From NCBI GenBank assembly GCA_022497145.1, contig MU385929.1:1-64000 (forward strand): a DNA stretch of 64,000 nucleotides, read 5' to 3'. The notes under the pieces are model-generated. The model did not search any database. It was not told the origin of the DNA and saw only the letters and a list, made by a program, of their open reading frames with translations. A program made the translations under genes and the position numbers. Position 1 is the first letter of the stretch. Each line of letters begins with the position of its first letter. This DNA is from Rostrohypoxylon terebratum. Its lineage: Eukaryota > Ascomycota > Sordariomycetes > Xylariales > Hypoxylaceae. Shown piece by piece: positions 32,975 through 44,459 of this stretch.

Positions 32975-34344
32975 TCATACACGACCACTATATGAATGAA
33001 CTGACCCGCTGCTATCCGTGCCGTATTCCAGGTAAGTCGCCAACTGAGCGGTCATAGACGATTCCGCTGTTTCTATCCGGGAACGTCGCTGGAAGGGTGG
33101 GTCGTATGGTTTTTCCTGGGGTAATAGTAAGTCGTCGAACTGATCGGTAGATGAGTTGAGGTGGGCTGCATTCGGCTGCTGTAAAGAGCCTTGAGGACCC
33201 TGGAGAATAACGATCTCCCCCGAATGAACGCGCGAAGCTTCCAAAGTAATGCTTTCCCTGTGCTCATTACCACCGATGATATATCGACGCTCTGACTGGC
33301 GGCTCTCTGTTTGCCGTCTGATAGATCGAATGGAAAGAACGGTGGAAGTCTTGGTTATGAGTGAGGATTTAACGACACGGTGAATAAGGGGCCTGAATAT
33401 GGGTAAACAAGCACAGATGGTAGCCATGCAAGTATGTATAGCAGCCCAGATCTCGGTTTGTGAAAACGATGGCGAACGGCTGGGGGGATCATATCCTAGG
33501 ATCACCTTGATGATACCGGTTATTATAACACTAGGGACTAATTAGTATACCTGGTCAGGTAGCCATCTCATTCCCAGCAAAGCTGCTCAGGTAGGCAATA
33601 ATACTTACAACGAGCCTAACATGAAAATTCCCGAAACAGCAAGCTTCCGTCTAAGGGACAGGCTCATCCTCAGCACTACTCCCACTGGCAAAGTCAAAAT
33701 AAGGGTATCTATGAAGATCTCGCATACCCCCGCGGCCATCCAGAATATGTTAAAATTTCGACAGTGCATGGGGTTGTTGGGAGCTATGCTTGTGCTCACG
33801 GGAACGCAATTTGTGATAGCTACGGTAGAGGAGATTATCCACCAACATACAACGAGCCCTCCGGAGAAAAACAACTGGTACCGGAAAGCACTGCTTCGCG
33901 CGAAGATGCGGTAGTACATGAAAAGTATCCCTAACTTCGTAGAGCTCACAGCGGTAAAGTACAGGATGGAGGCTGTGAATGAGTACGTCACATAGAGCGT
34001 ATCCGATTCAGTGTACCGATAATTCGGGTCGGTATCCTCGGTGACCTGCTGTCCGCTCGGATTGATGGAGTTTCCTATAGGCATATTAAGCACCCGGCTG
34101 GCGTGTATGGAGGATGGAGGTATCGAGATGGATATTCCATACCTACGAGGAGTATCACCATAATAACCAACGTCGTAATTACACCCGATAAAACCAGCCA
34201 ATCGTCGTATCCAAACCCAGCGCGTGTAAATACGCGGACATAGAACCGCAGCCCGACGAAGATTACGGCAAGAGTGATGACCACCCCACATATTGCCATG
34301 GTCGTGGTTACCAGGTCGCCGGACGGCGCCGAAGCGGAAGTCAT
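32975..34344 (-). CDS. PTH11-type/rhodopsin-like seven-helix membrane protein
   Basis: Three exons, 34143-34344, 33609-34074 and 32975-33530. Introns of 68 and 78 nt (GTATGG...CTATAG; GTAAGT...CCCTAG, with a TACTAAT branch) both keep phase; 407 aa. It shows the fungal rhodopsin-domain pattern: GLRFYVRVFTRAGFGYDDWLVL after helix 1, YVTYSFTASILYFTAVSSTKLGILFMYYRIF, a Cys in HCRNFNIFWMAAGVCEIFIDTLILTLPVGVVL, LRRKLAVSGIFMLGS and the last helix WAAIHTCMATICACLPIFRPL. The cytoplasmic tail is Ser/Arg-rich. Such receptors-like proteins are plasma-membrane proteins of unknown ligand; no CFEM domain is attached here. Confidence 0.88.
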
Positions 34345-37300
34345 GGCGGATCGATTTCGGCTGTCCCTCTCCGAGTTTGGCGATTATCTCCGTACCTAGC
34401 TATGTATCTCATCGGAGGTGTTGCGGAATAATGGCTTCGCGCTTCTTTACTCGTTACCAATCCTCCCGCATTCGCCGTTGCGCCATGGCCCTCGCAAAGA
34501 AATCTCCAAACAGAACTTCAGGGAGTCCAGGGAATCAGGGAAAGAGGGAAAAAAACGAAAACATAACAGGGCCGCGAGTTTAAGAGTGTTAGTTGTAATA
34601 CAGTGGTATCGTAGGATCTGGCCAGCCCCCAATGTTGGAGTTGCGCAGGTGATGAATGCTACCCATGAGGGCACAATAGGATGCGAGGTGCATCGCTGCT
34701 ATGATGCTGTGATACCCAAATATGCGCGATTCATCCACGTTGGGAAATGACATCTTGAGACAGTCTGCCCATGGCCCTAAGGTGCGCAAGTATTGAATCG
34801 GAGGGGCGAGACGATGGTGTGTCAACTTTAGTGCCGGCATTGAGGCTTTGGATGAGAGGTGTTTTCTGAGAATAATGTCCTCTAGGCATCGGAGGATTTT
34901 GCAGTGCTCGTTCTAGTTCAATTGACCCGTAGTAATGATAGACTATTACGCGCATAAGGCTCGGTGATTATGACCGGAACGGCTGCTACGTCGCCATCTT
35001 AGGGTCGTATGGGGGCCCCATTGTAGAGCCGTGCTGTGCCATACCGAGACAGCCTTAATGAAACCTCTCTGCTAACCACGACGATAACTAGGTCCTAGGA
35101 AAATATCACGTTGCTACATAGCTGGAAGCCGAGAGGAAAGTCGTCTTGTTCTTTTGTTTTGGTTTATAGTCGGGCAGTTGCTAATTCTCAATCTGTAAAT
35201 CTCGCCAGCCTACCTGATGACGTCCATGATTGGTGTCCATTCTCCCAATACACCATGAACAACCGATTTCCATAACAGTGCTGCATATTTCTTGCACTGT
35301 ATAGGTCATTTGTCAACGGAAAAGTGGGAGAAGGGAGCCACCTGGCCACCCAATTCTACCCTCTTCTTACGCTGAGATTGAATCCGAACTCGGCGGATAG
35401 AAATATCGATAATCTTGGAGAGCGTCAACGTGACTATCGTGATGTACGGTGTGAGCAAATCAAGAACAAGTATGAGCAATTTGCGGCTCTCAATTTAATC
35501 AAATAGGATTTTATGCAAGCGCTGACGTTACTGCAGCAACCAAACGCAATCGTTAGATCTTCGAAGGCGTATCGTAGAACAATTTCTTTGGACGAGAATG
35601 ACGAATGACGAATAACGCTCTACCAATGTTAGTACGTACCCGAAACTGTTCGTCGATGTACCGACGACAGTGCCAGAACGAATCCAACCATGATCATGAT
35701 GACGAACGACCATTGGCTTCTTATCTTTCACACATGATACATAGTAGATGGCGTACGCGCTAAAACGCGTGGCTTAAGCCACCATTATTGTGCCTCGGCA
35801 TTACGATCCGAGGCGGTGAACAAACAGGCCCAAGGCCATAGTCGTAAATATCCCGGCCAAGATTCCCGCCACCTCGTGTCCGGTGTAGAGCCAACCTCTC
35901 CGAATTCTACGGCGTGTGCGCCACCCGCCATCCACGGTATCACTATTCCGCTAGACCGATACGCGTACATACCATGTGTCTCGGTCGCGGTGCCGACGAC
36001 CGGCTAGCGACGCGAGAACACGGCCAATACGGCATCTTATCAAGGTTCTCGGTCCTCCAGTCTCTCAAGGAGGGGTAATAGACCCTAAAAGAATCCAGAG
36101 ATGGGCGTGCAGGACCCATTGATGCATTGATGGACTAGAAGGAGCTGGAGGGGCGATAAGGTGCAGCCTATCCGTTGCCATCACTAGGTTGGTTATGACG
36201 AGCGTACAGAATGGGGAGGAGGGGGCGAGTTCGCTAGGTGGGTTGTAGAGGGGGCTGGCGAACACGATGCTTGGCTAAGAGAGGTTGACGATGATGTCTT
36301 TTGTAAGAAGGATCGTGGATACCATAGTCTTTCGAGGTGGGGATGAGAGAATCAACCAAGCAAGACGACGAAGAATGGATAGTTCACATCGTACATATTC
36401 AATGGCAGAGTGGATAGGACCCTTCAAAGCATCCAAAGCATCCTTTCAAGATCCATGGGGAAAGCCATGTGAGCATGTGAATCCACGACTAGGAGATCGT
36501 TACTAAGCCGAGGGAAGCCCTGACGTCGTGGTTGGTGATGGGGGCTTGATATCGACTGTATCAACTGGATATCCACAGAGGAGCCAACTACTGCGCACAC
36601 TAGTCTGGCGCTTTCATAGGTATCTTTTCATGGATAGTATAGTATTCAGCTAACTCGGTACCCTCCTCCTGCCCCCTCTGCTCCTATACATCATATAGAT
36701 GTCTTTGAGCGTCGTACGACATGCTCTATTCGGATTATTTCTTTCGTAGCTCTGCAGGATTTTTTATCGGGCATCGAATTCAATCCGCGCCCCTTGGTGT
36801 ACTAAAGTCTCTTAAATCCCCGATCTCACCGCTCAGATTGGGCAAGATCAGGCTCAGGGACCCATACCACCGTCCGTATATCAGGCGAAGGAGTCATAGT
36901 AGAGGAAATACTCCGATTTGCTCAGTGGACCCTGAAATCCACCCGTTCCTGTACGCGGCCTCCGCGGTTACAGGAACAAGAGAACCACCTGAATCATTTT
37001 TTCTCTATGAATTACAGGGCCGTCTCACACCCCCGGTCTATTGTTTATACAGGCTCATTATACACCCTATACCGCCTTATACTACTTTATGCTACATTAT
37101 ACTAGTTTATACTGTATCGTACAAAGAAGGTATACAGACTCTACGCTGTCTAGATACTAATTATAGAGATTTTATACTGAAACATGCATTTCTTAGCCAA
37201 TAACAACGCATTGAGATTCTTGTCGAATCAATATGCACTGTGCGTTCGACCATTCAAGTGATCGTCGCGGAATCCACTCTCCATCACCACACCGCTAGCT

Positions 37301-37877
37301 TTTCTTCTGAGGGCGCCACATCATAACGTCTAAAAGATGGCTTTGGGTTCATCAGGCAGAAGGCCTACATGCACCATCGCAGCTATTGGTTTGACGTCCG
37401 CCAACGCCGCCAACGGTTTCGTCTTGGATTCTAAGATCATATGGCCATGTCAGTGCGCGATCCCTCTTCTCTGCTCCTCCATGGCAGCGAAGCAACCAAT
37501 AGGCACGTAAGTGGATCCTCAATGAGTTGTACTACAGCGCATCGCCGTGAGGTGGCCCCAGACATGTGGCAGGGCATGATGAATAAACTGCTTGCCCCTG
37601 AGCACGCTTGTGAAGGCGAAAAAAAAAATTATGAAGTCGATTCAAGACTATAATATGTCTCGTTGGTGTCGGCTCAGAAAACTTTTTGTGGGAAACAAAT
37701 CAAGACAGTGAAGAGTTGCGGGTACAACAAAGACTGGTTACTTCTGCCCCTTCCCACGATACTTGACCTGGAGTCTTATATTCTTCGTCCCGACACCCAT
37801 ATTCTTACGCCTGCTCCATCGCTCCATTATACTGACGCCCACACCGCCTCGAGCCAAAACGTAAACAACAGCCAAAG
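34345..37877. other. 3.5-kb region without a recognisable gene
   Basis: Several short frames look partly protein-like on the minus strand, for example 35785-35970 (GIVIPWMAGGAHAVEFGE) and 36065-36265, in a locally GC-richer patch. I could not join them into a model or name a family. At about 37060-37120 a degenerate 10-11-nt repeat of TTATACTA-like units occurs. The region may hold an unrecognised or decayed gene. Confidence 0.35.
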
Positions 37878-39905
37878 ATGGCTTTCTCGCTGACTTCTAA
37901 GCAAGTCGAGCTTCGTGGCTCCTGGCTGGCCGCCGTCCTGCAGAAGGATGACGGTTCATGGACCTTCTCCAAGCTCAATCTCAACGAACACGTCGGCAAC
38001 AATGACGGCTCGTTCGACGTCACCATAGATAAATGGTACAACACTGCGGAGCATTGGTCGTGTCACCTTCAAGGCACGTCCCTCCTCGCGCAATTGAAGA
38101 CGAGAGAGGGCGCGTGGGCACCTGAAACGTCCATCAACCTAGACCTGTTCGTCAGGAATAAGGACGGAAGTCTCGAGTTCCAGAAGCTGTGAGTATTCAT
38201 TCCTGCATACATTACGCAATTGGCGTCTCCTGCGGTGACAATGGCTGACCTATCCCAGGAGCGAGTCGTTATTGTTCTACACCGCCAGCTTGCAACTCGA
38301 ATACGCCATCCTCCGAGGCCTCGTCGTCGGCCGAGATGGAAAGCTCTACCTGTCCGAGCTCAACCTCGACGAGAACATCGGCAACATAAACGGCAAGTTT
38401 GAGGCCGGCGAGAGGCACTATTCCCGGTCCGGTCGAGATTTCAAGCTCGAGCAGGGCCTGGACGCCGTCAAGCTCAGCGCCGAGCTCGCCGATTACGCGG
38501 GCCTGCACCACCCGGCCGAGATCGATCTCGCTGAAATCGTCGTGAACCGGAATGGAAAGCTGTCCTTTCTCAGACCGTACGTTTATTCTCCTACCATACT
38601 CGCAATGTCAATGCCTTCCATCAAAGTACCTACCGTGAGACAGTGCGTCTCCACCGCCTTGTCATACGCCGTCAGGACATACACGACTTGGAATGAGCAG
38701 CCTCGATTAACCGTGTCTTCTAGTGAGGAGAGCTCCGGCAAGGAAAACTGGGCGACCTCGGTCGCCGAGCGGATCCCCGTCGTGGGCTCTGCCATCGCCG
38801 GTCTACACCGCGTAACAGATGAGAAAGAGAGCGAGCGCCTATACCGAAAAATTGCCGCTTCTACTAACTCCGCTACCGTCACCGTCGGAACCGTCCTCGG
38901 CGCCTTCATCGGCCGCGCCATCCGCGGTCCCGTCATCGGCATAGTTCTCGGAGCCGGTCTTAGCACAACCCCGGGTGTCTTCCTCGAGGAGCGAATCGCA
39001 GCCTCGATCGAAGATGTCGAAGTTCGAAGCCGGATCCAGGAGGCCGTTTTAGGCCGTTACATCTTCGAGACGCTTCGGGATATGATCGCCGCTGACCAGA
39101 CCGTTGCCGCTGCCGGATTGCTCGATGCCGCGCTCACCCCCGAGATCGACAACTGGAAGAAGAACTTCTTGTACTGGCTCGAGAAGCAAGAGATCACTCT
39201 CCTAGGTGGTTTCTCTCTATACACCTTGCTCAAGAGGTAAGCAACCCCGTGTATTCTCACATACTAGTGAACAGAACATGAGACTAACTAGTATTCTGCA
39301 GGGTATTCGCCCGATTACGCAACGAACACGTAGTAGAGTGGGACGTAGCTCTGGATCAACTCGCAGCCGTAACAGCCCGCACGACAACCCTGAAGCTCGA
39401 ACCCGAGCCGGAACCGGAACCGGAAGCCGTGCCGTCCATCCTGGTCGAGGCACCCGCAGCGGACCAATTCCAGGCCGTGGAAGATCAGCAGGTGACGGAC
39501 GAGTCCAAGGCCGCAGAGCAAACCCAGACCACTAACGAGTCTGAGGCCCTAGACTCCCCCGACGGCGCCAGCAAGCCCGCCGCCGCCGCCTCTGGAGACG
39601 AGCCCCCCCAGTCCCCGACCGCGACGGCCGTCGAGCCCAACGAGAACTCCGGATCCTCGACTCGCGCGAGCTCGCTCAAACCCTCCGCCGCCGCGGGCGC
39701 GGGCGCGGGCCACGACGATGCCGGGAAAGCCGGCGTCCCAAACGGCAACGGAGCGGCCCCAAACGGCCCAAACGGCGGGAAGCCGTCCACGACCACAGGC
39801 GTCTCACGAACGGGCTCTTCGCGCAAGGGCTGGCAGAACGTGCTCGGCATCGCGGTGTTCCGGAGCTGGTCCCGCCACCGACAGCCCAAGGCCGTGGCAG
39901 TATAG
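37878..39905 (+). CDS. Double cyanovirin-N-homology (CVNH) protein with glycine-zipper segment
   Basis: Four exons, 37878-38188, 38259-38576, 38724-39236 and 39302-39905, with introns of 65-147 nt (GTGAGT, GTACGT and GTAAGC donors). All are phase 2 and in frame; 581 aa. Two CVNH lectin domains come first: MAFSLTSKQVELRGSWLAA...LNLNEHVGNNDGSF and LLFYTASLQLEYA...LNLDENIGNINGKF, each with the LN(L/x)(D/N)E.(I/V)GN core. Next is a Gly/Ala-rich helix pair (TVTVGTVLGAFIGRAIRG PVIGIVLGAGL, read as two pieces) that resembles a glycine-zipper membrane segment. The C-terminus is a low-complexity Pro/Glu/Ala region. CVNH proteins bind high-mannose glycans. Every exon-intron phase is the same, which suggests module shuffling. 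Coding-like sequence continues after the stop in another frame. Confidence 0.82.
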
Positions 39906-40943
39906 CCGGTACGGAATGTCCTGAGGAAGAAGCGGCCGCCCCACCACCACCACCGTCGCCGCCGCCCACGGAACCGGAGCCGGTGCCCGTGCCGATATCG
40001 ACGCCGCCCACACGGCAACGGCGCCCATTGCGAACGAGAGGCCTGAGCCTGCCCCTCCCGAACGAATCACACTTCTCCGAAAACGACGGCAGACGGGTGG
40101 ATGTGAGTAGATACCTGCTCAGGAAATAAGCACGAGGAAGAGGGGGGAAACGAAAGGGGAAGGGAGAGAGAAACGGGATGGATGAATCGATACGATGGAC
40201 ATGGAACGAAACGAAACGACGCGGAACGTTTACGTATATCTTTTTTTTTTCTTCTCGATGTTGTAGTGGCAATTCCTTCTGACACTAGACTGGACTGATA
40301 TGGTTTTTATTTTATATGGCGAAACTTACGGGGGAGGGATTCATGTGTCTGTATGTATGTACGAATAACTACATAGTAACGGTTCGGGCATCGGATTAGC
40401 ACGGTTAGGCATATGGCAACACAGCATATCTAGAAGAATTGCATCTATTGGCAATGACAAGTCTCGCAATATGGTGATTTAGATATCTTCAAATGTTCTT
40501 GCGGAACTGTCAGGACAGTTGACATTCGGAACATGTCACTGTGGCGATATATTAAGTGGTGTAGGAATGTGATTCCATTACTTCCTTGTACCCCTTCTAA
40601 GCCTTTATGCTAGCCACGTAAAATCAAGCCTCAAGCTCCTGGTCTGATCGACCGTAGCCACCATGTCTGCCTTGTAGTCCCAAATGAGCAAACCGAAGTC
40701 TCCCAGCGCCTATGCTATGCGATACCAAGGCCGCCGATGCCAAGTAAATCAAGCAAGGAAAACTTCAATGCAGAAGACGTAAAACCTCTTGTACTATTAA
40801 TCTCTTTTAGCCCTGGTGCTAACTCTTCCCATGCTTTGTCGGTCCAACAACCAGTGTGTGCACCATGGGCACAGGCAAAGAACAGCGCATACAAACATCG
40901 TGCATGCTTGAGCACCACAACCAATCCCCTTAGAAATCATATC
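39906..40943. other. Downstream of CVNH gene; coding-like stretch to 40129 then non-coding
   Basis: From about 39920 to 40129 an out-of-frame open stretch with G/C-rich third positions encodes a Pro/Glu-rich tail ending at TAA 40127-40129. It may be a missed last exon or the result of a frameshift. No canonical intron joins it to the upstream exon. The remainder up to the AMSH stop has no supported gene. Confidence 0.35.
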
Positions 40944-42853
40944 CTACAAGTTCTTGCGCTGTGTCGTATCGTTGCGGGCACCTGGACGTAGATCATGCAC
41001 GTAGAAGTCGAGCTTATCGTGCTCGTACACATGACCAGGTGGGTGTTGTGCCTTCGTGTAGAGGTTGTCTACGCTATGCGGGTGGAATGTGGCTGACTGT
41101 TTGCAATCAAGGATGTGACCCAAGCCAGGTGGGTGAGTGAGACGAAAGATACCATATCTGACATAGTTATCAGCTTAGTTATGGTTATACGGTATAAATT
41201 GGCAGTTTCGACTCGTCACGTGTCAGACGATAGAAAGAGAAGATCACTTACGAGGGTGTATATTTGGGAGCGCACACTATGGCAATGCTCTCTGGTAGCA
41301 TGACCTGGTATCCGGCTTGTGTGTGCAGGTCTCTGGAACTCATGAAGCAGGTCTGTGTAGGGTGGGTATGAATCCAGCCAAGAACGAGCAGATCCTCGCT
41401 CATACAATACTCGAACATGCTTCCTTCATTCTCTGTCTCGCACGTATCGGACGTGCAGTTCTGTTCAGGGATAAGCAGACAACGCACGAACAGCGCGTTG
41501 TTAACGGCGGTACCACATAATATTCCACACATCTCCAGTCCACGTCTGGTATTCTCAGACGCAATTGATAAGAATTGGCGTCGCAATTCCCTAGGCAAGA
41601 AGATGGAGCGGATAGGCTCACCGTTCTCGAGATAGGCGGCTGGCTTGAAAGTGAGTCGTTGCTGTTTTTGGGGAGGTAGCGGCGGATCCTCACGTTCCTT
41701 AGGCGGTGGTGTAGGACGAGATACATTGGCTTCGCGATGTAACGCATTTTCGGCGGGGAGTTCGGGGGTAAGAGGTTCATGATACCGTGCAAGTTCTTCT
41801 TTGGGCGGGCGTGGGGGCTGAGGACAGGGCGGAGGCTTGTGATATACTTGCGGTTGCAGAGCTTCATAATGTATCGGTTCAGATCTTGTTATCGAAGGGT
41901 ACCGATAATTTGGATGTGTCGAGGTTGTGTGGCCGTCGAGCGATCCACGCGATCCACGCGATTCCTGCTGGGGGACATCGGTTCGATCCAACTCCCTCCT
42001 GGTCAGTTCCATCTGCCTCCTAAACAACTCTTCATCTTCAGCTTGTCTACTAGCCAACTCGTCGGTCCAGTGCTCCCAGAATCCTGCAGTACGCCTAGTT
42101 TGCTCTTCTTCTGGAGGCACATTGGCTCGCCTGGTGGCTTTTCTATTTGCATCTCTACGTCGTATCTCGTTCCGGGCCAGTTCTACAGCAAGATCCTGGT
42201 TGTCGCCGGCATTGAGGAGTCGGCCCGAGGCAGAAAGAGCTGGATCGTGGACAATGTGCTCATCGTACGTCGATGGAGATTTTGTGTGGTCGGTCTGTCG
42301 CTTCCCTCGGACTTGTTGCTGTCTTTTCGTTTCTGATGCGCTCCACTCGTCATGATATCTTTGTATTAATGGTTTTATTCTTTCGAGGTTGATAATAACG
42401 TCCGACACGGTCTTGTTCACGATATTAAGCTGTCTTTTACCCTCGGGGGTCCTCGCCTCGGGATGCGATGGCAGACATTTCAACAGTAAGTGTAGGTATC
42501 GGAAGTAAAGAAAATAAGCTTGAGCAAGGTTGCGATCTTCAAGGTAGATCCTCCCCTGTATAGTAAGAAGACACGATCAGCAATCAACGTTGCATATGGG
42601 GGTTAGGGGATTATATAAGGCATAGGATGTAGAATATGAGATATACTATGTAAAATCAACGGTATATGATAGTAGATAGACCATGAGACATAAAACACTG
42701 TGTCCATACTTCTTGGTACAGGGTTGCGGCGGTGCGCAGCCATGAGGATAACGGAATAGCCGGAGAAAATGCAAAGTTCTCTGCTCTTTTGGAGATTTCG
42801 TTAATAGTTAATGGGCGACTAGCAGTCAGAGGGGCTAGATCGGAGGGTGCCAT
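40944..42853 (-). CDS. sst2: AMSH/STAM-binding-type JAMM deubiquitinase
   Basis: Three exons, 42710-42853, 41252-42555 and 40944-41157 (introns 154 and 94 nt), give 553 aa. The N-terminal USP8-dimerisation/MIT-like domain reads FAFSPAIPLSSWLRTAATLYQE-GRIYLEDRNLAQAYFLYFRY (split here by the intron). A charged coiled middle and a Pro-rich linker follow. The C-terminal MPN+ domain has the JAMM zinc ligands E389 (in RGLEMCGILCG), H444 and H446 (WIHTHPTQ) and D457 (SSRDLHT), and ends with YGIFRLTHPPGLGHILDC and FHPHSVDNLY. It cleaves K63-linked ubiquitin on endosomal cargo with ESCRT-0. The first and last exons are short and would be missed by single-frame calling. Confidence 0.92.
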
Positions 42854-43901
42854 CTTCGCATGATGTTGTGTGTTAGGTGTCAGCCGTTGCCAGACGAGTT
42901 GAGGTGACGATGGCGATGGCGATGGCGACGATGAAGGTGATGGAAAAGCGATGGATGACGTGAAGCTTTGTTCGCTTCATTCGACGATGAAAACCAGATT
43001 GAGTCGATGGTCGATGGATAACGATGCGGGAATGTAAGATATAATTATGATTGCTCGCTTTTGTGGTTGCCTAGAGAGAGTTCGCGTAGTAGCTTGCGAC
43101 AAGGTCGGACATTGGAAGTTGGACGGTGGAGTTGGGAATCTGGAATCTGGTCTGGAGTCGGGATGTTGATGGATTTGATGTTGAGGGAAACTTTTGGATG
43201 GATGTAGCCCGTACTAGGTAGCCCGTAGCCCGTAACCTGTAGCCTGTAAGCCCCCCCCCCCCCAGGTCGTAACTTGCGACAACCAGCGACCGGTTCTAAG
43301 CGCTATCAAGCGTTAAATTTTAACGTTTAACTTTAAAGCAGGGCCCAGCTGCCCAAGGCACCTCAAATCTTTAGAGGGGTATTGGATCGCGGGGTACTTA
43401 CCTCGACGATTTAGGCTAGCCCATAACCTTGGAAATCCTTGATTACGTCACCCATACGAAGTACTACCTAGGACCTAGGTCCTACTCTACTTAGTAAGAC
43501 CCGCGTTTAGGTTCCAACGACGTCAGGAAATCAAAATTAAGCATTCATTTGAAGATTGATGGTTATAGAGATGATTCTAAACTTATACAGGCGCCCCAGT
43601 CGGCTGTTATGTCAGCCTAATCTGGGATCTGGGGAGAACTTCCCTGTCACGAAACGGGTCTCATTCTTGCACATAGAATGAGGAGATGGAACTTCTCGCA
43701 CTTAAACTCAGACAGGGTTAAGGGGTTAAGATCCGCACCCTACCCCTAATTGTTTATGTAGGTACCTAGGACCTAGGTCCTAGGGACGTATTTTGTAATA
43801 CCTACCTAGTACTTGTGCTAACATATTGGCGCTTGTATGGGCTACCTATGTCCTATGTCCTATGTCTCATACTCGGCCTCAGGAGAATCGCAGTCTAAGT
43901 C
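42854..43901. other. Intergenic with simple repeats
   Basis: No supported gene. A GATGGC tandem (about 42909-42928), a 13-C homopolymer (43251-43263) and a perfect 20-bp palindrome built of CCTAGG units (43765-43784) stand out. The first part is the AMSH promoter. Confidence 0.45.
43251..43263. repeat. 13-nt poly-C run
   Basis: An unbroken run of thirteen C in an otherwise mixed intergenic sequence, preceded by three diverged AGCCCGTA repeats (43205-43250). Its length may be imprecise in the assembly. Confidence 0.7.
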
Positions 43902-44459
43902 TTAAGACTCTAAGTAGGAAGTAGTCTCCTCAGATGGAGTGCCAAACAGCCAACAACCGACCTTCAGGATTGCCTCCTTATTTTCCTCGTCTGTTCTGTC
44001 GATGTCGACGATTTCCGACACCCGCACCATAATTTTGAACGTGTTGGGGTCAACATAGCCTTGAACAAATCTGACCAGTCTGCCCGCAGCTCACACGACG
44101 GTAACCTTGAGTTGCATAAGTCATATATAGTATAGGTATAGAGCTAAGCGGTTTCAACTCACAGGGACTATGAGATGTTTGCCGTCTTCGTGATGTTCCA
44201 ATCCGTACTTGGCCTTCCCCAAGATGCATATAAGCTCGCTAACAAAGAGTTGGTAATCCTTAAATAGGTCCTTGTTTGCGAGGAAGCACACGGTATCTGG
44301 CCGAGAATGGTCGCGAACACGTAGGGTAAATATGCTTTGCCACACGAACTCGTGGGCTGTTTTATACTGATAATGATCACCACTACCTAAGTTTTACATT
44401 AGTCCATTCGTCCACACAGGTGTCATTTTGAAACGGTCTCTCACGTCAATTTTATCCAT
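43902..44459 (-). pseudogene. Broken unrecognised gene with two nonsense changes
   Basis: From an ATG at 44459 one frame reads MDKIDVRDRFKMTPVWTNGLM, meets TAA (44394-44396), and continues protein-like through HEFVWQSIFTLRVRDH and LFVSELICILGKAKYGLEH. It then reaches a good intron (GTGAGT...CTCAAG, about 44098-44157), continues with VTVV, meets TGA (44091-44093) and goes on with GYVDPNTFKIMVRVSEIVDI to TAA at 43902. Both stops are one C-to-T step from CAA and CGA, as produced by RIP or deamination. The family is unknown to me. Very short extra introns covering the stops seem unlikely. Confidence 0.5.

Noticed and set aside
36721..37203. 160-codon plus-strand open frame
   Set aside because: The second half lies in AT-rich degenerate repeats (TTATACTA units) and the protein is low in coding character; no start context or family supports it.
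39485..40272. Long minus-strand frames opposite the CVNH gene's last exon
   Set aside because: They are mirror frames of a GC-rich low-complexity coding exon and consist of Arg/Gly/Pro runs.
41779..42355. 185- and 142-codon plus-strand frames inside the AMSH locus
   Set aside because: Antisense shadows of the AMSH middle exon, without any recognisable domain.
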